From the NCBI GenBank assembly GCA_022577435.1, contig JAKOON010000009.1, positions 9,382,411 to 9,446,410 on the forward strand: 64,000 bases of DNA, given 5' to 3'. Made by a program: the position numbers and the translations under genes. The stretch comes from Embiotoca jacksoni. Taxonomy: Eukaryota; Chordata; Actinopteri; Embiotocidae. Shown here one piece after another: positions 36,624 to 48,420 of the stretch; the stretch's first letter is position 1; every line of letters begins with the position of its first letter. Under the pieces are notes generated by a model that did not search any database, had not been told where the DNA came from, and worked only from the letters and a program-made list of their open reading frames with translations.

Positions 36624-38187
36624 GGTTAGATTTTAGGGTTGCAAAAAGAGCTTTGAAAGTTATTAAGTGATAATAACATGTTCATATATGAAAAAAATGA
36701 TTTGAATTGGAGGTAAGTATACTTTGGGGAATGTTTTTTTTTACACTGGGACCCTTCAAACATGATGGACTCAACAGGAAAAACGTACGGCAACATTTCA
36801 TTTATCACTTAATTATTTTAACCATGTGTATTCCACTATAAAGCATACAAATTGTTGCTATAGTTACCTACAGTTCAAAGGTTAAACACTTTTAGTTGTC
36901 CTAGATTAGAATTTTGAAAGACACAAAACTAGCCAGTGATTTTTCTGTTGTCATGGTTTCAATCATATTCATTTCCATAAATCAGACCAATTTAATTTCT
37001 ATCGCAGATGTATTGACGGATGTGTTGTCCGATATGAAAACTTATTTTTACAGAGCACTATGCAACAGAAGATGCTTACGGTCATGTAGAAATTGCTCTG
37101 TTTGTGTTTTATATTTGTAGTTATTTGTAATAATTATAAAATATAGATATCAAATTTTCCAATATCAATGTCAGCTTTGGTCCCAAAAACTCAGACAACA
37201 ATATCCAAGTCCACAAGGCACATTATTGTTGACTGAAGTATATTTTTTTTTCTATAGGTTTCCAAGCCAAGTCTAGAAAGTAGAAATGCTTAGTAGCTGT
37301 AAACGGTGTGGAATGAGTTAATTTCTCATTAATTTTTGCTTCCTCCAGCAGTCAGATAAAGCTGAAATCAACATGAATGTGTATTCTAGCGTAACTTTAA
37401 TCAGTGAACAACACTGAACAAGAAATCCGTCTTCACACACCACCGCTTGAACATAATTAAGAGATAACCAAAAAAAATAAAAAAATGTGTCCAATAAATT
37501 AAACTGAATGACTACTGTTATCATTAGTGAACCGGCTCTACATTCATTATCCTGTCTAAGAAACATTTTAGATGTGTCATTTCCTGCATTAAGATCTGCA
37601 TATTAAGAAGGGATGTTATTTGGAACTTCTGTCAGCATTGCTCAGACAGAGTTAATAAATTAACAAATTAAACCTGAGGCTGTTTTTCTTCATCTTTTAC
37701 TCCTTTATTTCGAGCTGTATGATACATGCACCAGCCAGCCATGACTTCTGATTAAGACTACTGGTGTGTATTTCTCTACATAATTCACTTTCTAAGACAG
37801 AAAGCTGTAAAGCCACTGAGCATTCAGACGATTCCAAAATTGCCAATTTAAAAAAAAGTATTTTCTAAAAAAAATCTTAATTTATCTTTTAATAGTCAGT
37901 ACCAAATATCAATAAACAAAAAGCAAATGTATGCATAACTGGGCCCACAACAGGACTCATGAAGAATCTCTGCTAACAAGGCATTTCCGATGTCACCATT
38001 TTGTCATTCTTTTGCTCTTAACTTGCTGGAAGGCCGTGCGTTGTGGCTCATCCCCTCATAAAAACCGCCCACACATATACACAAACAAACACACACACAC
38101 ACATCATCAGTGTCCCATAACTTTCCAGATGTCTGAATGGTTGGTATAGAGTGTCTTGGTTGTATATATGAGGGTGAGTTTGTGTCT

Positions 38188-38227
<40 letters not shown>

Positions 38228-38318
38228 ATATGACGGCTGCTGCTGCTGCTGCCGTCAAGCTCCTGGCGTTGACACAGTAAACTGATCCTATGGGGTCTGA
38301 GAGGGGAAATGTCTCCCC

Positions 38319-38371
<53 letters not shown>

Positions 38372-38473
38372 CAGAGGGAGAGGAGAGCACTGGAGGGGCG
38401 GCACTCACACGGAGATTGAGTTACAGCTGAATTAGATCTGAGCTGTGGGAACCAGCACCTTCTCTTAGACACA

Positions 38474-38533
<60 letters not shown>

Positions 38534-40916
38534 TTGTCACTTCTTGACACCATGGACGAGCTGGGACACACGCTGAGATGATACGGTATGTGTACACATT
38601 CTCACACATACACACGCACCGACAGATGCTTATAAACAAACAGTCAGGAACAGATGCAGGCAGACCCTCAGGAAAACACACACACACACAAATATGACAT
38701 CAAAGAAAAACTATGTCATCCGGCAAAGAGAAAGCAAGTATGAACATGACACGGCAGAGTGTGTGTGTGTGTGGCTGGATTAACAGACGTAATCACAAAT
38801 AGAGATCCTCATCTGTAACCATAACGGATTAAAAACACAAACACACATTTCTGCCACTTGTGGATAGACGAGAAAGGGAAGCCTGAGGTGGTAGGTTTAG
38901 ATCCGGCACAAACACACCCTACACGGTGTGTTATCGTGTGTGTGTGTGTGTGTGTGTGTATAGTGTTGGCCTTGACTGGGACATGGTGGCCCTAAATAAA
39001 GCTATAGGCTGAAAAGAAAAGGACAGGAGAGAGGCCACAACACCACGAGCCAGTAAACTCTCCACATCTTAATTGCCCTTTCGTTTTCACATGGTAATGC
39101 CTATCCTTGTGTTTGTGTGTGCGTGTGTGTTTATTTGTGCGCCCCTGCCAGGTTCACACAGCAAAGCCCGCCAGTCCAGTAGTGTGTGTGTGTGCCTCCT
39201 CCTGCCATAAACACACGCACTCTGCGGCCCCGAGCTCCAAGCTCTATTGTGCACACAGCCGGATGGAAGGCTGGATGGAGGCTTTCCACCCCCACAAACA
39301 CACGTTTTATTTCATCAACCGATGTTTCCCATCATACCCCTCACGCTCAGCCACTCCTTCCTGAAGTGTTCTGACATTTTAATGAGTAAATGAGTCCTTT
39401 CTGAGTGGTCTTTTTTTTTTTTTTTTTTCTCACTTCTTCCATATGAAGATCATCTTTCAAAAACTGACCGTTTCATCTGAATGCATTTCAACAAACTGTA
39501 GAAGAGCAAAGGTTGGCTGCACTTTTACTTTTGCTCCCAAGAAATGAAATGCTTTTACTTTTAAAGCAACATATATCATGTTGGAAAAGAAGGAGGGGGA
39601 GAAAAAGTCATAATTTTGGCCAGCCTTGAGATTCTTTATAAACCCTGCCAGGGCACTATGGAAAAAAAAATCCATCCACTGTGAAGGATTGAATAAATGC
39701 TTTATCTTTATAACTTTTAATATAGTTCTTTTGAAAAAAAAATCTTTGATACGCTTAATGTTTATGGAAAATTAAACTCACAACAGTTAAAAAAAAAAAA
39801 AAACTTAAATATCCAGCAGTTTAAATACTGAATATTTGAAGTGGTACTCCAGCATTTCCTTTTGAAAGGTTTGGAGAATTGCAAGAGGCTGATGAGAAAA
39901 GGAACGATACCAACTGGTGCCGCAGCGGCTGAGATATCCTGATTTTTAGTTCTGGTTTGGGTCAAGCTTCGAAAGTACTGGATCCTATATTTGTCAACAC
40001 GCGAGACAAATGCAAACTAATCTTTAGAGAAGTGGGAATGACAAGACAAAAAGTCAGAAATGTAAAAAGTTTGGTTGGCCGTGACAGCGGTTCAAATGCA
40101 CCACCAAACCTTACAGTATCATATCCAAGTCAGTTCTAAAGCAGCAGTGTAAATGCCGGGCCATGTGCAGCACAGTATTAAGCTGTCCTGCTGGGAACAC
40201 TTTCCGCATGGGAGCCAGATTTGTCTCAACACCAGAGCGAGGTCACAGCAGGTCACAGAGGAGATAATGGTGATCAGGGAATTATCTATTCCATTAATGT
40301 TTGCTCTCCCTTTGATTTTGAGTGGCTTGCTGTGCAGCATCAAGGCATTCCGGAGGACCAGCAAAGGACTGATACATCGCCATGGTCAAAACCATGCACA
40401 CGTGCACGTTTCATACCCACACAATGGGTGGCAATGGAGTTCCCCTGCAGCCGTGACCGTATGATTACCATTCTTTTTTTCTTTATTTTAATGTCCAGCC
40501 TGCTTCACAACACTCTAAACATCCGCTTACTACAAAGCACTCGCACACACACTTGCACTATGCCGCCATCCGTTTAGCCCCGTCCCTGGACACAAGCTCC
40601 AGGAGCACCAGGGGAGGGAAAGGGGAGTGCAAACAAACTCTGCCCAGGTCCGGGGCTCCGGTTTCAGCCTTCCGCCCGCCGTGGCTGGAGGGCCATGGGA
40701 ACATGAAGCGCCAGGGGCCCTGTGTCAATAAGGAGCAGTGGTTGAACACAATAGGGGCCTGCCTGCAGACAACACTGCTGACAGACACCCACACAAAAGG
40801 GCCTGTGAATGGGAAGGAGGCACACACTCACATGCACATGAACACGCACATGCAGAAAAAAAAAAAAGAATAGGGCAGTGTGTGTTTGCCTACAATGCCA
40901 ATGTTTGATGCCTTGT

Positions 40917-40970
<54 letters not shown>

Positions 40971-41685
40971 CACTCATACATACACCAGCGCTCATGCCCA
41001 CGAGGGCATAAACACACTGCGATAAACTTTCAGTCCAGTATGTACCACAGAAAATGCAACAAACTCACATCATCACTTTTAATGCATTCTTTGCATTTGT
41101 TTCAGTCTGTTTTCATCCCAAGTTTCAAATTGGTGGAATTTACTGCATTCAGCCCGTTAGATAACGTTAGATAAGTTGTAACGGAAAACTGTACCATCAA
41201 ATGCTTTTACCCTAACCCCATAGATTTTATGGAATAAATGAGTTTACACCACGACCTGAGAAGCACTAATGTTTCTCAGGTCTGGATACAACGATAAAAG
41301 AGAAAAACAAAGACGAGCTTTAGCTTTTGCCGCTTAAGCAAGCTTTATAAAGGGATTTTATCTGTACTCATTCATCAGCCAAAGAACTTTCAACTAAATT
41401 TAGGAAGGGGTCAAATTACTCATTTTATTTGAAGAATTCCGACATTTAAAACACATTAAATAAAAATCTTGATGGCACGCTATTTTTTTCCCCCAAAACG
41501 GGCAAGGGAATTATTGCATCACCTCAAGGAAAAGCACAGTCACCAGGCTAACTACTGATGAAAAGCCACAACCCCATATTTCATCTATGCGTCAATCAAT
41601 TGCTCCATCAGCAGTTACACTGAATAACTGGAACAGTGCAGGAGGAGGGTTTGACTTTTTAACTGAAGGAGAAAATGTAAAGTCA
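31223..41685. other. intergenic DNA with many microsatellites, no coding exon supported
   Basis: Repeat tracts are at 32317-32365 (TG), 36012-36089 (CA), 38190-38224 (TG), 38320-38369 and 38482-38530 (CA), and 40917-40971 (TG then TA). An X-box-like palindrome GTCACCCTGGCAAC sits at 33410-33423. The longest repeat-free frame, 33153-33638 on the plus strand, is serine- and asparagine-rich and resembles nothing known. The rest is unremarkable by eye. Confidence 0.5.
36589..36625. repeat. composite T14-G23 homopolymer tract
   Basis: A run of about 14 T is followed directly by about 23 G on the plus strand. The G-run alone can form a G-quadruplex. Similar T-then-G composites occur at 53065-53142 (plus) and 46933-46963 (minus strand sense). 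Confidence 0.9.
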
Positions 41686-41688
41686 AGT

Positions 41689-41747
41689 GCTGCCACCTGG
41701 TGTCTGCAAACATGGATGTGAACCGGGCCCCACCAGCAGGTGGCAGC
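41689..41747. promoter_or_regulatory. pair of divergent CTCF-like motifs in an inverted repeat
   Basis: The plus strand at 41733-41747 reads CCAGCAGGTGGCAGC, matching the CTCF core CCASYAGRKGGCRSY at every position. The minus strand at 41689-41703 reads ACACCAGGTGGCAGC, one mismatch. The two share the 15-bp arm CAGGTGGCAGCACTT in opposite orientation, 29 bp apart. The site lies about 2.5 kb beyond the putative zbtb10 polyA signal, between that gene and the hey1 side. An insulator or loop anchor is possible but unproven. The arms could also be a small repeat. Confidence 0.45.
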
Positions 41748-43072
41748 ACTTCAGCTCTCAGGGTGAGTTCAAGGAGTAAATCCTCTGAAGCTATTAGTCT
41801 GTCCAGCTTTTGATAACAGAGTCCAGAACATTTCTGGGCAGGACTGTGGCAGTAAAATCAGGTCATGCATGATTAACTGATGTTGGATAATTCCAGATAA
41901 GAGGACAATTTGCCTCCAGTGTTTCTTGTTTTTCCTCCTAAGATGCATTGTGAGTAAATCTGACAGAAGACAAACCACGCAATAAATTGCTGACCTGAAG
42001 CGGAGCAAGGATCCGTACCAGTCTGAAAATATCATCTCCTCAGGAATAAGTTACCCTGACTGTCTGCTGTTAGTCACCTGTTCTCATACCTTAATCACAG
42101 GTGTGTTGGTCTGACCTATGTCAGTTCCACGCCGTTGGTTTGTAATTTAAGCAGTTCGTGGACACTCTTATTAGTTTTAATTGCACCTTTTCTGAAACAT
42201 TACTGAATTTTGTGCAGCACAAAACTTCACATGTCCGGCAAAAAGCATTTCACTCAGAACATTTAACTTAAGGGCACGAACACACTAAGACAAGAAAAAA
42301 AAAAAAAAAAAAAAACAGCCTGCCATTTTATCTCAGATGGGCCCGAAACAATCGATCAACACATAGTCATTATTCTCTGAATATGTAGCCATGCCAAAAC
42401 ACTAGAAGACGTGTCATGAAGAAGAGGGAATCAAGGAAAGAGAAAGAAAACATGATAAATACCTTCAAGAAGTGACATCGCAAAATTGTACTCTGCCCTG
42501 CAATGAATCCTAAAACAAGCGGTGGCATCCTGTGTGGGTGAGGGATAGAGGGACAGAAAGCAGACATGATAAATAATTAATCAGATGACTAGTGTCTTCA
42601 TGATAAAGTAGCAACGAATCAATTGTGAACTCACCAAGTCAAAGAGATCCCTGTGAAAATCTTGGATGCTTTATCCTTCAACATCAAGTGAGGGCATCCT
42701 GTGACTGTGAGAGTGGCAGTAAGCCCGAGTAAAGATCAACCAGATGATCACTGATGAAAAACAAACATTCCAGAAACTGTAAAGCCACAAAAAAAAAAGA
42801 AAAAAGAAGAAGCTGTCTCAGACACACTTTCATTTCTACGTCCCACAGTTGAACACAATAGCCTGATAAATAAAGGAACAAAACAACAAACACCACCAGC
42901 TCACTGTTAATGTTGATTAATGGTGGCTTACAACAATAATGACGTTCTTCCAAAAAAGTAAAGTTACATTGAAAGATGTTTTAGCTCACAGGGGGAAACT
43001 TGCTCACAAATGTTTACTCGTCGGTCTTAACCAATATGCAGTTTTAAACAAGCGACTGAGCAGCGTAACGTT

Positions 43073-43560
43073 GACGTCATAACAAGCTGGCGAACTACAC
43101 CCGCCTTCATTAAAGTAGCAAACGAGCCAAATTGTGTGTGAGCCAATTTTGGGATATTTGTTTTATTAAGATTGTTATCAAAACACCGTTGCTAAAACCA
43201 GCAGTTTTTTTGTTTTGTTTTTATACTAGTTGCATTTTTTTTTTTTGCTCAGTTTTATTTTTCACAGCAGCTTAGCCTGATGCTACCAACGTTTCTCACT
43301 AACCCGTTATTAACTGCATGTTTTCTACACTTCCTCCACGCTCAGCTTCAGTTTTCTTCTTATCCGGATCCTGCAGCAAACATGTCGTTTTTTTTTTTTG
43401 TTTTTTTTTGGATGAAACATCATTTTTGTTTGAGGCCAGCAATTTCACCACGGTCCGCTTGAGTTTTGTCTTGCACGTTTTCGTTGTTTTGACGCACTGA
43501 TTAATGACAGTCAAAAGGGGGCGGGGTCTAAACACGTGATTGGTCGAGCCGATGTACCTG
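43073..43560 (-). promoter_or_regulatory. promoter-like cluster downstream of zbtb10 (CRE, GC box, CACGTG, CCAAT)
   Basis: The minus strand contains CCAATCACGTG (CCAAT box fused to an E-box) near 43533-43543, a CCGCCCCC GC box near 43517-43524, and a perfect CRE TGACGTCA near 43073-43080. An open frame on the minus strand (43299-43535) begins just inside the cluster and is rich in Lys, Thr and Glu. It ends near GTGAGA, a plausible splice donor. I recognise no protein and could not assemble further exons, so this may be a promoter of an unidentified leftward transcript, an enhancer, or coincidence. Confidence 0.3.
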
Positions 43561-44192
43561 TTTTACGGGCCGGTCAGAAAAAAAAAACAAGACTGGAAAA
43601 TGCTCAGTGTACCAGATGGCCACATCAATTAAATATCGTGTCAAAATAACACAAATTGGAGAACAATTGGCACATCATTTTATTTACCTAATATATTTGT
43701 TTTTAGAACATATAAAAATGTGTTGACATGCAACACTGTTGTGTTTCTGCTGTGACGTCCTCACAGGAAGCACGTTGTCTCTATTATCCCTGTCTTTTTC
43801 ATCTGTCTCCCTCAGTCTAAATAGACAGTCTGGTTCATTTTCCTCTTGTATGATCCATTTGTTGTCCCTCTATCATAGTAATAATAAGTCAGCCTGCTTT
43901 TGGAAGAGGATACCCACTGGTACTAGTTTGGTAAACCCACAACTCGTAGTGTACACGACAGTTGTGTTTTTCTTAAGGTAACTTGATCATAAACTGAAAC
44001 TGGCTTACAGTCTGAGGTGCATCTCTTTTCTATGGTTTTGAAAAGTATTCTGGGTGTTTAAATGATGATGATGATGATGATGATGATAAAGCAGGTATAG
44101 ATAATGGATGGATGGATGAAATAGGTTAATCCTGACATCAGATCTCATTGCCGGTCAATAAGTGGACAAAAAGGGTAAAGCAATATCAAAGT

Positions 44193-44198
44193 TTTATT
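44193..44198 (-). terminator. putative zbtb10 polyadenylation signal AATAAA
   Basis: The minus strand reads AATAAA here (TTTATT on plus), about 3.1 kb downstream of the zbtb10 stop codon. Sequence just below this point changes from AT/repeat-rich UTR-like DNA to mixed DNA with GAT and GGAT microsatellites at 44062-44118. Cleavage would fall at about 44165-44180. Other upstream AATAAA copies could be used too. Confidence 0.45.
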
Positions 44199-44799
44199 CT
44201 TAAAATGTAGTATAGAGAGGAACAGTAGTACAATTCAGACAGAAAAAAGGAGAATGTAGTTCCATCTTCGAAAAACCTTTGATAAAAACGTAAAAAGAGT
44301 AACCTGAATTTTGCTTTGTGTTCGGAGGGCACTGAGGCGCGGCCCGAGTTTTGCATCACTGTTAAAGTTCGAGAGAAATTGAAAAATACAACCTTTTGCA
44401 ACAGCGTAAAAAAATACAGCTGGGGAAAAAAAACCTCTGCTTTACATCTGTAGTGTTTTTGCTTTTGTTTTTCGTGTTTTTTTTTGTGTGTTTTTTTTTT
44501 TTTGTCCATATAACAAATACAGCATAAAATCTAAAATGATACATCATAGTTTTTGAGTTTCATTCATTACAGTAAAATCAGTAGGATGGTAAATAGTATC
44601 AAAAGAACAAACAAGACAACAGGTTGGTGTGATGAACAAGCACACAGCGTGAACAGAGATAGAGAGAGATAGAGATAGAGAGAAAGATAGAAAGCGGATG
44701 GTTAAAGTTTACGGAAATAAACCACCACGGCAGGAGGTTTGCAGCTGACTGTCAATGTGTTCCATTAATTAAATCCACTAGTTAAATAATATATTCTTC

Positions 44800-44914
44800 A
44801 TATATATATATATACACACACATATATATATATATATATATATTTATTTATCTCATTCTCAACATATCTATATATATATATGTATATATATATATACACA
44901 TATATATATATATC
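44800..44914. repeat. (TA)n/(CA)n compound repeat in predicted zbtb10 3' UTR
   Basis: Alternating TA tracts with short ACACAC and TTTATTTA interruptions. In the transcript this would be a long self-complementary AU tract, able to fold back on itself. Confidence 0.9.
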
Positions 44915-45790
44915 CATAATATAACCCCCTCGCACAGTGATTTGAAGGTAAAAGTGACACGAAGAGGATGAATATCTCTATGAATTAAAATATATCTTCT
45001 TCCACTGAGCGTAAAGGGATGTGACATATCTTCTGTATCATTAGCACTTTCAGTACATACTGTATATTCCACTGCATATGAACAGATACTGCTGTTCCAA
45101 GGTTTTAACCCGCAAACAATCGGTGTTTCTTTAGAAAATATGTGCTTAATGAAATAACAAAGGAGAAAGGAAACATCTGTGGAAAGGACAAAATTAAACA
45201 AAATATGTTTCTAGAGTAAAGTGAATGATTCTGTAGCATAAAAACATTTAAAAAAAAAAAAATCTCAACAATTACAGACACGAGCAAGGATTTTCTACAC
45301 TAAGCAAGTATTCACCTGGCTTTTCTCATACATTATATTTCAACAATAATTAAAAACAACAATTTTGGTTGGACAAATAGAAATTAACAGTCTTGATTGC
45401 ATTTTGGAGTCAATATATAATATTAAATAACAAAAACAAAACGTCTAATAAAAAAAAGTTGCGCATTGGAAGAAAGACAACAGTTTTTAGTTCCATTCAG
45501 ACCCGCTTTTGGGGAAACACAGAAACAAAAAGAAAACTCTTTTCATGAACGCAAAAGTAAGTGCATGTCTATGAGGGCGCCATAGAGCTTCACTTTTTGT
45601 GGAACAAAGTGTTTTCTACCTGGCAGACCTAAAACAAACAAAAACAAATGTTTATCAAATTAAACTGGTGACATTTCTGTATACCTTTTACATACGAAAA
45701 ATGGAGTTCTCTTAGACTTAAAACATCACACACCATGATTTCTGCACGCTTCTATGCCCCTCACAACCAACGTTCAAGTGATTCAAAATA

Positions 45791-45832
<42 letters not shown>

Positions 45833-45937
45833 CTGTATTTTAAACCTCAGTACCAAATATAAACAAAAGCATACAGGTATTGATGTCCACTTAGGTCCTC
45901 AAAATGTCAAAGTACTGCCGGTAGTTCTACAAAAAAG

Positions 45938-45995
45938 AGAGTGAGTGAGTGAGTGAGTGAGTGTGTGTTTGTTTTTGTGTGTGTGTGTGTGTGTG

Positions 45996-46059
<64 letters not shown>
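45938..46059. repeat. (GAGT)n then (TG)n microsatellite in predicted zbtb10 3' UTR
   Basis: Five GAGT units are followed by about 100 bp of TG with a few interruptions. The minus-strand transcript would carry a long CA tract, which can bind hnRNP L-type proteins (general knowledge). Confidence 0.92.
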
Positions 46060-46060
<1 letters not shown>

Positions 46061-47290
46061 ATTAAATAAAATAAAAAGCTTAATAACAATGGCAAAGCAT
46101 ACCTGATAGTCGCCGTAGCACAACAGTGTTCTATAGTTTAAGCTGATTACATATGCATAACTGAGTCAGTTTAAGCTTTATGATTATAAACATCATATAT
46201 AGCCTGTAGGTCCAGTATTCTGCAACAAGCATTACAGCACCAAACGTTTCATCATTTGGCAAAATTCAAGCTTTAAGTGAAAGTCAAATGCTTTTTGTTT
46301 AATAATAAAGTGTTACTGTGACGCCGTGATTTGTATAAAGCTAGCAATAACATTTCCCCTTGTACTTTCATTTTTTAAATTTTTTTTTTATATATATAAT
46401 TCATCTTTTTTCCCCCGCTTAACAACAAACCCATTGTTGTCTTTTTTTTTTTTTTTAATTTTTTTTTTTTAAGCATATTCAGTAGTTTTTGTTTCCTGCT
46501 AAATCTTGGTGTGCGGTCTGTTTGGCACAATATCACAGCCCTCTTAAATTAAACATAAATATGGCTGTGATACATTAGAGTCACAAAACAGATTTTTTGG
46601 TTCCAAGATTTTTGCAGGGAAAGAAAAAGAAAAGAAAAGAAATATATAATATTTAGCGCGTCTAAACGAGATCTACAGAGCAAGTCAAAATCTTCCCGGG
46701 GAAAACGATGCTCTTCTTCCGTGTACTTCTACAAGCACCAAGCAAATATACTTTCAGATTGAGCAGACAGCAGCAGCCTTTACTGTGCCTCTGCTCACAG
46801 ACAAAACAGAAATACAAATTATAGCATTTTGATAAGACCATAATAACCTCTCTTCATAAATTAAATAATTAACATTTCTTTGTTTAGATGATTGGCCTAC
46901 CTCAACTCAAAAACTACATCACCCTGCCCAAGCCCCCCCCCCCCCTCCAAAAAAAAAAAAAAAGGAAATAAAAATACATCACCAAAAACCTGATTCATCA
47001 TATTATTTGTCGTTAGGATCGTTCTCTTGCGGGCGCTGGGCCCAGAGTTGGACACATTTGAATAATAATAAAATCTGTACATCTTGGGAGTTCCCACTCT
47101 AACAAAGCTTTTGTTAAAAAAAAAAAAAAAAAATCCATCTTTGTCATATACTTGCACAATTAAGTAACCTCGAGGTTTGATAGCACTTTGGAGTTGATTG
47201 TTTACCAGCTAGTTTTTCGTATACATATATATTAAACATCAACTTTTTTTTTTTTTTTTTGACTTTGTTTCTCAAGCTTGTTAAAAATTC

Positions 47291-47572
47291 TTAGTCCTCT
47301 TCTGGGGCAGCACCAGCGTTGCCCTCACCCCAATTTGATTGGTCGTTGTCGGTAGGTTCCTCCCCCTCCACGTCCTCCCCTTCTTCACCGTCAAAGTCTT
47401 CGTCGCGTGGAAACTCCAGGCCCTCCAGGCCCTCCTGAGTGGCCTGGTGCGAGTCAGCGCAGTCCGCGCACACACCGTAGCGCCGCGAGCCGTGACGGAT
47501 ACCGACGCTGGCGGCGAGCATGAAGATCTTCTTGCACACCATGCACTTGTATTTTTTGTCCTTCTTGTGCAC
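47291..47572 (-). CDS. zbtb10: zbtb10 terminal coding exon: degenerate third finger and acidic tail
   Basis: The acceptor CTCTCTTTTAG precedes 47572 and the stop codon is at 47291-47293. It encodes VHKKDKKYKCMVCKKIF, then an atypical finger-like segment in which C-X2-C is followed by IRHGSRRYGVCADC instead of a regular His pair. The tail, GLEFPRDEDFDGEEGEDVEG to the end, is strongly acidic as in the mammalian protein. The usual start of this open frame at GTG is only the first codon of the exon, not an initiation site. Confidence 0.95.
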   Translation of the reverse strand: MHKKDKKYKCMVCKKIFMLAASVGIRHGSRRYGVCADCADSHQATQEGLEGLEFPRDEDFDGEEGEDVEGEEPTDNDQSNWGEGNAGAAPEED

Positions 47573-48369
47573 CTAAAAGAGAGGGACATGAAGCGAGAAG
47601 GAGAGGGTCGAGATTTGATTTCGGTTATTTTCCGTTTGGAAGTTTGGATCCACTGGTTATTCGTCAACATGGCTATTAAGGAAAAGTTGCGACATTCGTT
47701 TCATTATTATAATGCCATTTGTTAAACCCCGACGAAAACGACAAAGTGGTTTTACGCGAGGATAACGTGGCAGATATAGTAACTTCTGGGTGTCTCTGCC
47801 GGTTGCCTGGCGACCTCCTAATGAAAGAAGGACTGTAGGGAATTACTGGTGTAATTACTGCGAGAAACCAGTCGGCCCCGTGTACATCGTCACACCAAGT
47901 TTTACATTTGTGTTTTTGTGAGAATGAAAACAACAAAATATAACCCGTTGGTGAGTTCAGAGCTGCTGATGCACCCATTTTAAAAAAGTTTAGAGAGATC
48001 CGTGTGAGCCGTTTTCCATCGTTTCCCGTCATTACGCTCAGCAAAGCGAACAAGCCGCTAGCAGTACCGCCAAATTTACTGTGCAGACATAACGGTGGCG
48101 TCAATGTTTAAAGTCTCAGCAAGAAAGCCAATAAGTATATTAACCTCAATAATAAATTATTCCGTTATGTAGCACTAGAGTACAGTTTCTTTTTTTTCTT
48201 TTTTTTTTAACCATTTCCAGACTTACTTTGCACTCTACTTGGGCTTTATTTGACCCACTTCATCCTGCTGCTTTGAGATATATTTCAGACTCAGGCGACA
48301 GGAATCATTACTGCACATTGTACGCTCTGGTCAAACAGTTTACGCTTGCTATGCGCAGGCTGCAGCACT

Positions 48370-48420
<51 letters not shown>

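Larger units (their letters stand above)
44199..47290 (-). other. zbtb10: zbtb10 3' untranslated region (predicted)
   Basis: This AT-rich stretch follows the zbtb10 stop codon and ends at the putative AATAAA. It contains TA/CATA tracts at 44800-44914 and 45787-45832, a GAGT then TG tract at 45938-46059, a GATA-like run at 44655-44690 and a C13-A15 composite at 46933-46963. Mammalian ZBTB10 also has a long 3' UTR. No coding frame is credible here. The extent is inferred and not proven by transcript evidence. Confidence 0.5.
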
